Below, piece after piece: positions 10,600 to 22,705 of a stretch of 64,000 nt of DNA. The notes below the pieces were generated by a model, which ran no database searches, was not told the origin of the DNA, and saw only the letters and a program-made list of their open reading frames with translations. Both the position numbers and the translations under genes were made by a program. Source of the DNA: Siphonodentalium dalli (Eukaryota > Mollusca > Scaphopoda > Gadilida > Siphonodentaliidae); the NCBI GenBank assembly GCA_032622095.1, contig CP136064.1:149547819-149611818 (forward strand). Reading direction: 5' to 3'. The stretch's first letter is position 1. Each line of letters opens with the position of its first letter.

Positions 10600-12632
10600 C
10601 CAAAAATTCGATTTTACAGAACGCGGTATAACATATCACAAAATATCACCATTAGGGTTCTAGACATATTTCATCAAGAAATTGGAAGAACTGCGCAATG
10701 TAAGTGATGCTTTCTATTTTTTATGGATATTCCAACTCAAATGTACCAAAATCAGGGCTGGCGATCTAGAAAATCCAGGAGGGCTATTAATAGCCCTCCT
10801 AGATATGCCTAGGAGGGCTATAGCCCTCCTCAACTTTTAAAGTTATGATTTATTTTATCTGAGTTACTACTGCCGTTAGTTTGTCTATTTTTGATGTTGT
10901 ATAACTCCATCTAAATTAAAAAAAATTTATGTGGAAACAAAGTGTCCACAGAGTTGTGAATGTCAAAATCCCCCACAGTAATTATGGTATGGTGAATATT
11001 TAACTATGTTTTATATGTTATGATAATTTATATGAACAAGAAACAAAATGTAAGAGTGTTTGTACTCAACAATTTGTCAGTCGGTGACCAACCCATGCAA
11101 CGGAATTGGGTGAGTTTGTCCACGTTAAAAGCATTCTCCATGAAAGTGTAATTTTACATAAAATACACAATCAAGAACAATATTAAATCCAGTATATTTG
11201 CACTTGAATATTGACTGCTTTTTCTCTCAATGTAATCCATATTCCATTGCCGATCACAGACTGCTGCTTGCAGCAGTCAAGTCGCTATCTATAGATTTAC
11301 TGGGTGTTTGCAATTGGGGACATAGAAAATAGTTTCTGAACTTTAATAATTGAATAACAGTGTAAACTAGAATACGTGGATATATTTAGCTAATTATATT
11401 AAAATATTGTCAATCGAAGCGATAAAAGACGGCTGCAAGCTAAATACAATTTTCACTGATAGGAACCGGAAACGGAACGAAAGGTTGAACTTAATTGGGA
11501 CAGTGACATTTGGTTCTCACTATCCACAAACATGTGTTCATTTTATCCAGTGAAATATATTGTAAGCGCAATCTTATGAAGAGAAATAATTTATTTTGGT
11601 CATAAAATGTGTGAGAATCGATCAAAAGATCAGATTCACGAAACAGTTCGTTCCGGAATTTACTGATTCCGCTATAATTCCCATTTGACATTACCGTCAG
11701 GTCACGCATGCGCACAGTCCCCACACTGTACAATATAATTACGATTTCGATGCAGTATTTTACTCATTAAACACAATAAAATAACTAAATAATAAATGTC
11801 CTATCGTAGACGAGGCGGGCTATAAAAAGCCCGCCTTGGAAAATTCTAGGCGGGCTGTAGGCGGGCAGCCCGCCAGCCCGCCTTGAGATTTCCAGGCCTG
11901 CAAAATTGCCACTTTGTCTCAAAATGGCTGCCAAAATGGCGACCAATATATGAGAAATGGTAAATGTTATTCCAGCGTACCATGCAACTGCTTACAAATT
12001 GTGATTGACGCACGCAATTGACTATTCTGTCTTATATACATTGAATACTAACATTGCTGATGCATACTGGTTAATTGTTACTATTTTAACAACTGAAATC
12101 ACTAGAATTAATCGAATTTTTATGTCACAAACTTGACATCAAAATAAGCAAAACATCACTGTTCAGGTTTGATTCGTTTGAACCATTTTTTTAAAGTAAA
12201 ATGGAACTCTATCTTTGGTATCAAAGGTGTTTATTGTTTTGATATGTGCTAACTGTGTCACACTCAGTACAGGTGTTTTAGACAATATGGATTAAGATGC
12301 TTTCAAAATGGCAACCAAATTTGGTACAATGTTGATTTGTCACATATATTCCGAACATTATTCTCTGCTGTTCCGAAAAGGTAGCAGATTGTGACTCACT
12401 TGGTTATTAAACATGCTACTTAGTAAACTAAATGTTCTATTCTGGTTGTCCCAGTACCTTAAGAGGCATGAACAGTTCATTTTAAGGGATGCAGTATGGA
12501 TTTTGCCGAAAACTTCTTTTGGGATTCTGTCCATGTTTTTTGAACTGAAATGGGAAGAACGTTGAAACGGAACTGAGAGGGATCATAGTATGTGGCTACT
12601 CTGGCCCTTTAGAATCAAAATTGATAAACTTA
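10600..12632 (+). repeat. Left arm of a long inverted repeat (split by an insertion)
   Basis: The left arm (10600-10752 and 11901-12632, about 880 bp without the insertion) is the diverged reverse complement of 14860-15720. Matching landmarks include GATTTTACAGAACGCGGTAT, CATCAAGAAATTGGAAG, AAAATGGCAACCAAATTTGG, TTCCGAAAAGGT, GACTCACTTGGTTATTAAAC and TGTGGCTACTCTGGCCC. The arms enclose the minisatellite at 12640-14760. The arrangement looks like a long-TIR or foldback non-autonomous element. Confidence 0.8.
10753..11900. mobile_element. hAT-like non-autonomous transposon (1,148 bp) inserted in the inverted-repeat arm
   Basis: The termini are CAGGGCTGGCGATCT at the left and, read inward from the right, CAGGCCTGGAAATCT. 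The flanks carry a 6-bp duplication CAAAAT (10747-10752 and 11901-11906). Removing the insert plus one copy of CAAAAT gives TACCAAAATTG, the sequence of the uninterrupted right arm (reverse complement near 15570-15580). The subterminal regions carry GC-rich inverted motifs: GGAGGGCTAT/ATAGCCCTCC on the left and GGCGGGCT/AGCCCGCC on the right. No transposase is encoded; the 80-codon open frame at 11491-11733 has no recognisable features. CAG-type ends suggest hAT; a 6-bp duplication is shorter than the usual 8 bp, so the superfamily is tentative. Confidence 0.75.
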
Positions 12633-12639
12633 ATACAGT

Positions 12640-13450
12640 GTGTATGTCTGTTGATGTCTGTATGGCAATAGGTGAGGTGAGTATTTGTACGGGAGTTATT
12701 GTATTCATGAATGATGTGAATAGTTATTCATTAATTCAATGTGTGACTATGTGGTCATGTATGGGGTGTCCACATTGAGATGTATATATATATAAGGAGT
12801 AACTTATGGTCATGTGTGAGGTGAACATGTATACAGGGAGTGGCTGTCTGGTGGTGTATGTATATAGCGAGATTAGCTACATTGTCCATCTTTGTGTTGT
12901 GTATGTATATATGGAGTGACTGTGTGATCATGGGTGTGATGTACAGGTGTACATTGGGTGGCTGCATTGTCATGGGTGGGTGTATATGCATACACGCGTT
13001 GGCTGTATGGTAACGGATGGGTTGTATGGATAAATAGGGAGTGGTTGTATGCTTATGGGCAATGTATATATGTGTACATGGAATGACTGCACGGTCAATG
13101 TAGTTGAAGTGTATATGCATACCTGGAGTACTGTTTGATTGTCATTGGCGTGCTTGTGTACATAGATAGTAACATCATGGTCATGGTGGGATGTATATGT
13201 TTATCTGTTGTGGCCGTATTGTCATTGGTGTGTGTACCGGTATACAGTGAATAGCTGAATGCTCATGGATGGGTGTGTAAGAATACAGCGAGTTGCTGAA
13301 TTGTCATGGTTGAGCTGTATTTGCAAGTCTGAGGTGTACGAATGGCCGTGTGCGGGGTATATGTATATATAGAAGGATTGTATGGCAATTAATGATATAC
13401 ATGTACACCTGGAGTGACTATGGTAATGGGTTAACCAATACAAACAACCA
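12640..13450 (+). repeat. Degenerate ~42-bp minisatellite, left block
   Basis: The repeating pattern is 'GGAGTGACTGTATGGTCATGGGTGNGGTGTATATGTATAC..' with a spacing of about 40-45 bp and heavy divergence. The open frames on the minus strand that read as histidine/isoleucine/threonine/tyrosine-rich chains are products of this repeat, not genes. Confidence 0.8.
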
Positions 13451-14090
13451 ACCAATACAGGTATTATAAAGTATAGGCTAACAAATACATGTAAGTGGGT
13501 GTCTGACAAGGTCACACATCTGTCCGGGTCAACGAAAATCACACCTAGCCCTCCCGAATGACAATAAAAAGTCAGAAGGGAGCACTGGCTGACGGACCAT
13601 AAGGACTTTCCTTTTTGTCAACATAAGTATAGTGAAAGAAATAATGGCTTACATCCTATCCGTCATGTAATTGCCCACACAATGAAGGTAGTACATAAAC
13701 GTATGGATGTCAAAAGAAAGGGGAGGATGTCTGCTAGGCATATTACAGACTATGCGAGGCTAAATATATGATGACAAAGGTCCCAATTTCACGAAGACAA
13801 ATTGATCCCCGTTCTAATGACATGAATGTTGAGGTGGAAGCTGGTGGGTCCTGGAGCGGTTTAATGGAATTTTGAAAATAGTTTTAGAACGTACCCCACA
13901 AAAACAAGATTTTATTTTATTTCAAAAGTAGAGTTTAGACATTTTTGGAAATTACTCCCAATGAGTTGAAAAGATGCCAAAATGTTTGGATAAGATATAT
14001 CATCATCAGTTGCAGATCGCCGACTATGTGCCATACTAAGCAAATGTCACATTTCGTTTCGACTCATTGCTCGCAAGTCGCGAACCCTTG
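13451..14090. other. Non-repetitive spacer between minisatellite blocks
   Basis: About 640 bp of unique-looking sequence with no convincing coding stretch. A stretch at 13540-13900 has somewhat higher GC than the flanks. Confidence 0.45.
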
Positions 14091-14760
14091 TGTATCTTGA
14101 GTGGCTATATGGCCATGATGTGGCCAATATGTATATAGGGAGTGCCAGTGTGGCAAAATTAATGGTGAGGTGAATTGGTATACAAGGATTGACTGTATGA
14201 TCACGAGTATATCTTGAGTGGCTATATGGCCATGGGTGTCGCAAATATATATATATAGTGACTTTATGACCGCTGGTGAGTCAAATATGTATACAAGAAG
14301 TGATGTATGATCATGAATGTGGCGAAAATGTATACCGGGAGTGACTATATTGTCATTGCTGGGGTGTATATGTATATCTTGAGTGCCCATATGGCAAATA
14401 TATACATATACATGGAGCGACTGTATGACCAATGGTGATGTGGATATAGGTATACAAGATGTTACTGTATGTTCATGAATGTAGTGAATAGGTATACAGG
14501 TCGTGACTATATGGTCATGGGTGAGGTGTATGAGTATACCTGGTGTGCCTGCATGTTTACTGACGGCTATATGGCCATGTGTTGGGTGTATGGGCATACC
14601 CATGTGTGGCTGTATAGTAGTGGGTGAGGTGTATGTGTATAAAGCGAGTGACATATGTTCATTTTATAATATGTGGTATTCATGTATATATGGAGTGACT
14701 GCATGGTAATACATGTGTGAGTCGCACTGGTGTACCTTTGGGTGACTATCGATTTCCTAT
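14091..14760 (+). repeat. Degenerate ~42-bp minisatellite, right block
   Basis: It has the same unit and orientation as 12640-13450, for example GGCTATATGGCCATG and GACTGTATGATCA units with GTGTATATGTATA spacers. The long minus-strand open frame at 14064-14654 is the repeat translated and has no domain. Confidence 0.8.
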
Positions 14761-14859
14761 CGCTATAACTCAAGGATATGTTAACCGAAAAGAGAGATCA
14801 TATCAGAGTGTTCTCCACCTTAGTGGCATTTGGTATGCAATATGAAGGAAATGGTTTTC

Positions 14860-15720
14860 ATAAGTTAATAAAGTTTGATGCTAATGGGCCAGAGTAGCCA
14901 CATAATATAATCCATCTCAGTTCCGTTTCAACGTTCTGCCCATTTCCGTTAAAAAACACAGACATAATCCCAAAAGAAGTTTTCAGCAAAAATCCACACC
15001 GCATCCCTTAAAATGATTTGTCATGCCTCATAATGTACTGGGACAACCAGAATATAACATTTAGTTGTCAGTTGATTAAGTAGCATGTTTAATAACCAAG
15101 TGAGTCACAATTTGCAACCTTTTCGGAACAGCTTAGAATAATGTTCGGAAAAAATGTGACAAATCAACTTTTTACTAAATTTGGTTGCCATTTTGCAAGC
15201 CATCTTGAGTAATTTTGTCTAAAACAACTCACTCAGTGTCACACAGTATATAAGATAGATCAATAATACAAAGCACATTTGATACCAAAGATAGTTCCAT
15301 TTTACTTGAAAAAATGGTGCAAACCTGAAAAGAGATTTTTTGCCGATTCTGATGCCAAGTTTGTGATAAAAAAAATCCCATAATTCTGGTAATTTCAGTG
15401 GTTAAAATAATAAAAATTAATCAAGGTGCATCAGATATGTTAGTATTCAATATATATATAAGACAGAATAGTCAATTTTGTTGATCCACCACAACTTATA
15501 AGCGGTTGCACGGCACGCTGGTGCAATATTTACAATTTTTCATATTTTGGCAGCCATTTTGAGCCAAAGTGACAATTTTGGTACCATTGAGTTGGAATAT
15601 CCATAAGCAATAGAATGCATCACTTACAATGCACAGTCCTTCCAATTTCTTGATGAAATATGACTAATCCCAATGGTGATTTTTGTGTGAAATGTTATAC
15701 CGCGTTCTGTAAAATCAAAT
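14860..15720 (-). repeat. Right arm of the long inverted repeat
   Basis: Diverged reverse complement of the left arm 10600-12632. It contains the uninterrupted insertion site of the 1,148-bp element. Inner junctions with the left arm are near 12632 and 14860; outer junctions are near 10600 and 15720. Confidence 0.8.
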
Positions 15721-17018
15721 TTTGAATGACCATTTTTTCAACATCAAGTGAGCGATGCAATGGTGACCCCAGAGTACCGAAATAGCTCCAAAGTGATGTC
15801 AAGTGACTACTCTCAATATAATGATGACAAATTGCCATAGTGAATTCTGGTCAAATTGCGAAAGAAATAAAGATTTAAAGAAAAAATACCATTTTTTTTT
15901 AATTTCGGCGGCCATTTTGGAATATTTTGGCAGCCATCTTGGATGTTGCCTAACAAAATTAGCGTCATTAAATGGGCAAATATATGAGGAACAGCAGGAA
16001 ATAAATTCCAATGCCCAAGCGCAAACATTTATTCTACAATCCGCATATAACTAGAGATAGGTTAATAACGCGAAATTCAGCAACCCGATCCGGTTCCATT
16101 CCAGATTTTTACCAGTTCCACTCATCAGAAAGGTGGAACTGGCTAGGGTGTAGTTGCCAACATACTAGGCAACATCTGTACCAAATTTGGTGCTTCTATC
16201 ACAAAGTGAACGATTTGACCATTTTCGTGCAGTTAGGCCCTCCACTAATAGTACAGAGGCCAGGCAAGAAAAAAATAATTTCGTCGACATCAGAATGTAT
16301 ATAACTGAAACTATTTTTTTCTATTAGGCAGTGTATCTGTGGACCATCCAATACCGGTAGTCAACAGTTTAAGGTGTGCGGCGACTTTTTTTGGTCAAAT
16401 ATGTAGATTTGACGTCCAAAAAACACTATTTTTAATAAAAAGTTATTTATCCAAATTTTTGAATACTTAGAACATCCAAATTGTTTTCATGTGTAATACT
16501 ATGGATATTCTACCTGAAAATGCATCCAAATAATTTAATAATTTAGTAGAATTTTTTTTTTACTAAAAAAGTTCAATTATTTGGAAAAAAATTCAGATAT
16601 TTGGATATTTTTCAAACTTAAAATTATTTTTTATCCTTACATGGAGTTTATGGTCTCAAAATTTGCCTTGATTTATTCCCTTAATAATAGGATAGAATAT
16701 AATGTCACACATACAATAGTTTGAACATTATTAGAAATATTCTACCCCTCCCCCTAAAAAAAATTAAAATCCCGAAATTTTCTATATTTTGGTATAATCC
16801 GATAAAACATAAAAATATGTATAATAGGTCATTCCTGGATGTCTGCTTATATTTATATCAGATTGTGGTGGGTTCATTGAATAACAACGTCACTTCAAAC
16901 AATGTGACTATTCACTAAAATATGCAAATTTGATACAAAATTGTTTGAATTTGAGATTCATAATTTATATTTTCATTTTAAAATTTGAATACCAGAATCT
17001 CACATTGTTTTAAACAGT
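15721..17018. other. No gene; AT-rich, with AAGATGGCNGCC modules near 15900-15950
   Basis: Contains 'GGCGGCCATTTTGG' and 'GGCAGCCATCTTGG' modules and a very AT-rich tract at 16370-16700 in which ATCCAAAT-type strings recur in both orientations. No protein-like coding stretch. Confidence 0.5.
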
Positions 17019-20010
17019 TCAATCATGTGTATCATCCAAAGATGAGTCACTGTCACAATTGTCCACTATATTGTCCAGATTGTATGGGTTTAAACAATTC
17101 AGCTCACATTTACAGGCGAGTGAACAATTCAAGTTGGATTTTCGGCAGCTACATCTGGACGAAGAACACCTGGAACTTGAACATTTACATGTTGTGATTT
17201 CTTGAAATGTTTTCGGTAATGGCTCGGCAGTCATGAGAGTCGGTGTCATGCCTCCTTCATCTTCTTTCCAACCGTAACTGGTAGGAGATGGTAACTTTGG
17301 AACAGGTGTGAGGGCTGCATACCACACAAATGTTTTATATTGACTGCGGAGTAGATGTTGATGCAAACAATCTTTAGTTGGTGGAAGTTTTGATAAGTCT
17401 GCTAGTTGATGGAACATTTCAGCCCTGAGTTCATTCACACCACATGCATTTGATGATAGAGAATAAAGTTGCATGATAAACTTTTCTGCCAGAAGTTTAT
17501 CAAACTGACCATACAGGTCAATAGGTTGTAGCAGAGAAGGGGTCTTCATGTATTTCTTCCAAGTAGACTTCTTCCCTTTTCCTGTTTGTATCACATCCTG
17601 TAACTGCATGGTAAATTGGCAAACCATTAATTACTGATGCAGGAAAATTCTTTTCTATATCATTAATTGGGAGGTATTTAGGTTTCTTCACAGTCCCTGC
17701 ACTCATAATAATTTCCCCATCAAGATTTTGCTGGTGGTAGAGAAACAATACAAGGACATCTGTGTCACGACTTTGGACTATTACTCTAGCATTTCCTTTT
17801 GTTGCAGCATCTTGAACATGTAATAGCATTCTGGAATCAGCTTTTTCGTGAGATGATTTTAGATGATCTAATGGGGAATCCAGTTGATGTCCAGAGATAG
17901 CACAGCCACCAGCTACAATAACAGTATTTCCGATTGGTAGATCAACACCTTTCTCGAGTAATTCACTGGTCAGGAACTGCAGAAGGCTTTTGTTATTTTC
18001 TGATGATCCAATGAACATTACTCAGGAATGTGGCAGTGGAAGATCTCTTCTATCAACAAGTTTGTGTATGTATCTGGCTGACTGATTTCTCTTTTGGAGT
18101 GTCCCAAATTTTGTGGAGGCTGCTGAATAATTGTCAAAGACAATATCGACTCGATTACATCCATTTGTCCTGAAGTATTTCAACACTATATTTGTGAAGA
18201 CATCTGCAAGATCTCCAAATGTTTCAGAGTGGTTTGGTTTACCAATAGCTTGAACAAGTGCCATACCATCAATTACATAGCATGTTGTCTTAGGAGAATC
18301 TGGAAGTTCGTTCAATGAGTATTGGTCGGATAGAATGTGAAGTATAATGCAGCTTTATTTGTGGAATGGAGCTGTCCATCTAGTGAAGCGAGAGACGTAC
18401 TGCAACCAGTATTGAAATGTGCTGTTCTCGGAATTTAATTCACAGAATAAATCAAGCTTGTTAGATAATTTCCCCATCTTCATTGTTTCCGATACCTGTC
18501 TACAGCTGTCCATGTCCTTCCCTACCTCAAAATATGTAGATAACTTCTTTCCCTCATTATCCAAGACATAAAATCTTGTATCCTCATGCTCTCGAAGCCA
18601 GCTCTGATATTCCTGGAACAATATTCTGTACACCGCCTCGAACGTTAGCTTGTGCGCACGAACAGACCTGTTCCACAACTTTCCCTTCATTATCTATCTT
18701 GTCAGATGAACATTCACTATATATCCCAGAATCTATCCATATGTCAGTCAAGCCAGAAAAAGCAAAATGTTGCCCAATTACTCGAAGGAAATTTAGAGCT
18801 ATATGAAAACTTCCCATCCTGATAACGACATTTGAGAATTTTTCTGGCAACAACCAAACAATTTCCTTTGCCTTGCAATAAAGTGCCTGGTCAAATGTAA
18901 TAATAGAATTTGGTTGTGAGAAATATTTAGAAATATGGCAGCATCGTAGAAGAACGGTAAGAATTGTGTCCATATCATTGGCTGGGGCAGGTATGATTGG
19001 TAAGTACCCGATAACTGATTTCTCTGATTGTACAGTGGACATTTTCTGGTTGTAGCCTGTCCAAGAAGGAACATACTGTTGATCACCATGATTCCGTGAT
19101 ATTAAGTAGACTAAATCCTTGTATTTGCTTTCTGATTGCAGGTCATCATTTGGTTTAACATCAATCATGCCAAGCCCTCGTGGTGAAACATGGCATGAAA
19201 CATTTACATACTCGACACTATTAAATGCTGGTGGGACAGATTTAAGAACTTTATCCCGTTGTATTCTATCTCTCCTCTGTATTTTGCATGAAGCAGTACT
19301 GTCATCCGGTTTGTCTTCGGCACTCTGAAAAGCTGCCATTTGTGTAACATGGAAGGTTCCTTTTCCATCTAGAGTCTCCTCAATGATGTCCTGGTTATCT
19401 GCAGCAAATTGAATAAATTGACCTTTCTGTAAATTGTTGGGAATGAAAGTTGATTTGTTTAAATGGAATCTCTCTATCTGAGCATTTGCTTCCGTAGTGT
19501 CAATTCGCTGAACAGTTTCATAAGAAATGCTATGACCACCAGCATGTAGAAAGTTCACAAGAAACTTTGACCTAGATATATGGTGAACAACTAATCCAGT
19601 AGCTATATGCTTTGGAGTATTCCGATTACCATTGAACATAGCATATACAATATCTTGGCCAAGATTTAGAATCTTTTGATGAGTATCAGACTTCTTCTTG
19701 TGACTAAGAGTCAACTCATTTTGATTTGGGATCCAGGATTAAGCTAAGAAGAGTATACAAGCTATCAGGAATACAGTCCTCAGCTGCCTTTGTAGAAATA
19801 GAGTAACCTATGTGTTTTGACGATTATTTCATATCGGAGTGAACTCTCAATGCTACATGGTAGAATTCTTTCATAATACTAGTATCACTATCTTGATCCA
19901 CCGATGCATTGAAAATTACATAGAAGTTCATTGCCTGTTGATTCAAACAAATTGTTCAGCTCCTCGATAATATTATCGTTTGTGCATGAAGGCAGAAGTA
20001 TCCGAAGCCA
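17019..20010 (-). pseudogene. Decayed gene for a PIN/XPG-like nuclease protein with cysteine-rich C-tail, probably transposon-derived
   Basis: Read on the minus strand, one protein runs from about 20010 to 17019 through several frames. Disruptions seen: frameshift near 19907, TAA near 19837, frameshift near 19730, frameshift near 18695, in-frame TAA at 18355-18357, in-frame TGA at 18022-18024, and frameshift near 17590. The N-terminal third resembles a large uncharacterised invertebrate family (GSFHIALNFL block near 18810, RAHKLTFEA near 18650). The middle carries DGMALVQAIGKP (18270 region) and acidic residues expected of a PIN/XPG nuclease fold: HEKAD near 17845, SRDTDVL near 17760 and GCDT near 17590. 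The tail has about ten cysteines at 17070-17165 in CxC patterns. I recall XPG-like nucleases in Academ-type DNA transposons, so a transposase origin is plausible but unproven. The gene is clearly non-functional here. No terminal inverted repeats are identified. Confidence 0.75.
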
Positions 20011-22190
20011 TCACTGATTCATTTTCTTCTGTGGATAATAGAGTACTATATATTATCTGTCGGTTATTTATTTTTCCATGACATCCATCCAGATGAATAA
20101 TGGACTTTTTCAATGTATACATTATAACTGAATGGTGGAGTCCACTTATTTAATAATTGAAATGTTGAACAAAAACAAACTCTTTATTTCTGGATTTATT
20201 CAATATTATTCAATAATCTGAGCCATGTTTCAAATAATAGTACTGGATTTGAATTTTGTGATATACGTCCGAAAACTAAAACTGTTCTCTATAAGTGACT
20301 GACAGAGAATTATGAAGACACAATTAGCACCTTAGCAAATGTCAATAAAAATAAAAAATTATTCAAGCATTTTTATTTTTATTTTTTTTTCCGACCGACC
20401 CTACCAAAACAATGTTAAAAAAAATCTGTAAAGCAGAAAAATAAAAAAGTTGGCCTTATCTGACATACCAAAGGCTAATAGTATTTTTATGGAATACATG
20501 TTGCTTTATAATATGTCCTGCAGACAAAAATACATAATTTTAAAGAAATATACAGTAGAAAATGACTAAAAATTATAATTTTTCCTATTAAAATGTCTGA
20601 AAATGACATTAATGTTTAAAAATATATAATTTTACAGCTCAATACATATTAGTATATCTTTACTTCTATCTATTTAGAAGATATCAGCTAAAAAATCTCA
20701 TCTTTTAAAAGTGTTGTCAATGGATAGAGACCAATTATGTATTTTTAGATTTTTTTTCTATGGGCGACAGAGTTATGCCCCTTGTATGGCCCCGCACACC
20801 TGTACGGTTTGACTACCGGGCGTGGAGTGACCCTGAGGTGTCCCTTTATACATTAGAAAAGGTTTCAGTTATATACATTCATATGTCGACAAAAATGACT
20901 TCTAGAGGTTTTTTGTGGTTTTGGCCTCTGTACTATAATGCTAAGTAAGCTTATTGGGAGGTTTCCGAAATACTACAATGATTATCTTTTTGCTTGTATA
21001 TACTAGTAATCAGTAATTCATTTGTCAAGTATAACACATTTTCGTAAAACAAAATGGATATCAATCTAGAGGACATAGTTTTGGTAATATGTTGAGTCTA
21101 TTTTTGTGTGTGTACAGGTCTAATGGTACTCAGTTGTTGAGTGCAATTCTGTTGGGCCACAATAGCAATTACAACATCCATGCTCCTTCATTAATATACT
21201 AACTTATCTAGTCTCCATGAATATAACTAGAATTAGATGACTATATCCTGGGGTATATTTCTTTGAAGATGTTAATTTTACTCTTGGAGTACTAATATTA
21301 ATTGACATATAAAAATGGCGTATCTTAGAGTAACTATTATGATCATGAATACAGATAGCTGGTCTTGTTTTAAATTAACTATTATATTTAAATATATTGA
21401 GGCGTCACTCTGTGACATTTTTCTTAATCATACTGTGTTTTAAGTAAATGGAACACATTCACAGGTAACTTCATATATGGTAGTGCTGTGCTGTTTAGTA
21501 AATTATTGGTTTTATTTCGGTTTCATATAAAAATCTAAACCTAAACTGATAGGTCACCAAACAACCTAGTCTTCTGGTTTCAATTAATAAACACCATTGG
21601 TCGTTAATTGACACTCAAGATTACTGATGTTCAGTACTAGTAAGCAAATTGGTGGCTATTTCCCATGACAACAAACAAGTCCCAACAATTAATTGATTGT
21701 ACAAATTATCTATTTATAATCCATTGGAGAAGTTTGTTGTTGGCATACAACACGTCTCCGTGGTTGTGGGGTTCCACACAGGGGTTATTAAGTTCCTATG
21801 ATCCTATCAGCCAATTTGACTAGTAACACACATATTTATATGCTTGACTATGTCACGTTCATGTCTCTTGAAAAATTAGAGCTACCTATATTATTGTATT
21901 TAATATAATTGAGTTCAGTTTCCAATTTGTCTTTGGTTAGATCTACAACTTAAAAACGTCTATCATTGCAAGTGCCCCAGCAGAATCTGTGTAGCATTGT
22001 AGCTACCTTGACCTCAGCTCGAGTCGAGCGGTTCCTTTTTATGGCAAATACATCATCAGCACTATGCAGGATTGCGTGGCGCATATATTTTTTATATTAT
22101 TTTTCCATCAAAATATTTATCCAAAATAGTCAGTAGCCACAAAGCCATGACAAGAATGACATTTCAGTTGTTTTGCACGTATTGTCCATA
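20011..22190. other. No gene recognised
   Basis: AT-rich sequence. The short open frame at 20760-20948 (TATGGGCGACAGAGTTATGCCCC context) has the look of a dispersed repeat rather than a gene. Confidence 0.5.
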
Positions 22191-22204
22191 TTAGGGTGTG
22201 CACA

Positions 22205-22438
22205 GGTCACTGAAAACATATCTGTTTCGTTAATGTTTTCAGTTGCCAAATTGACATTAGGTTTTTAGGTAGTATTTTAATTCTCCTTGGCCTCTTTTAA
22301 ACTCACATATCTTTTAGTATCCATATTGTGTTATCTCTTTGTTTTAAACTGTACATGTATTTCTATTGTAAAGCGCATTGAAACTAATTTACTGTCTAAT
22401 GCGTTTTTAAATGTAAATATAATAATAATAATAATATG
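22205..22438 (+). mobile_element. 3' end of a LINE with (AAT)n tail
   Basis: It begins with a short SLKTYLFR-like coding end, followed by an untranslated stretch with 'TTGTAAAGCGCATTGAAACT', 'CTAATGCGTTTTTAAATGTAAATATAATAATAATAAT'-type sequence. An 'AAAGCGC.TTGA' box followed by a short tandem AT-rich tail is the usual 3' terminus of CR1/L2-like non-LTR retrotransposons. The rest of the element is missing, as expected for 5' truncation. Confidence 0.6.
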
Positions 22439-22518
22439 AGATCAGTGAGATGACCTAATTTCCAAACGTCGCTGGCAGGAATATTTTAACTTTTACTAAA
22501 CAAACAGTCAATACGTAT

Positions 22519-22705
22519 CCTGTGCCAGTACATTTTCTTATAACATACGCGAGTCTCCCATAGGGTGCCAAGCTCACATAAGTCACATATATACTAGAAT
22601 GAACTGGCTTATAAGGTCAAGGTAAGTATTGTTAGGCCAATGTATTCTCTTATATGTGAGGGTCCCTATAGGAGACTCGCATGTAAGATAATGCATTGGC
22701 ACAGG
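22519..22705. mobile_element. Foldback MITE (187 bp), larger member of a small family
   Basis: The left end CCTGTGCCAGTACATT is answered at the right by AATGCATTGGCACAGG. Inside, GCGAGTCTCCCATAGGG is mirrored by CCCTATAGGAGACTCGC. The same 'CAGTGCATTCTCTTATAT..GAG' and complement design occurs at 32581-32645 and 32923-32958. Confidence 0.75.

Noticed and set aside
12755-14773. Several overlapping long open frames on the minus strand (up to 196 codons) rich in His, Ile, Thr and Tyr
   Set aside because: They are translations of the ~42-bp GTATATGTATAC-type minisatellite. Residue patterns repeat with the DNA unit, and open frames occur on both strands.
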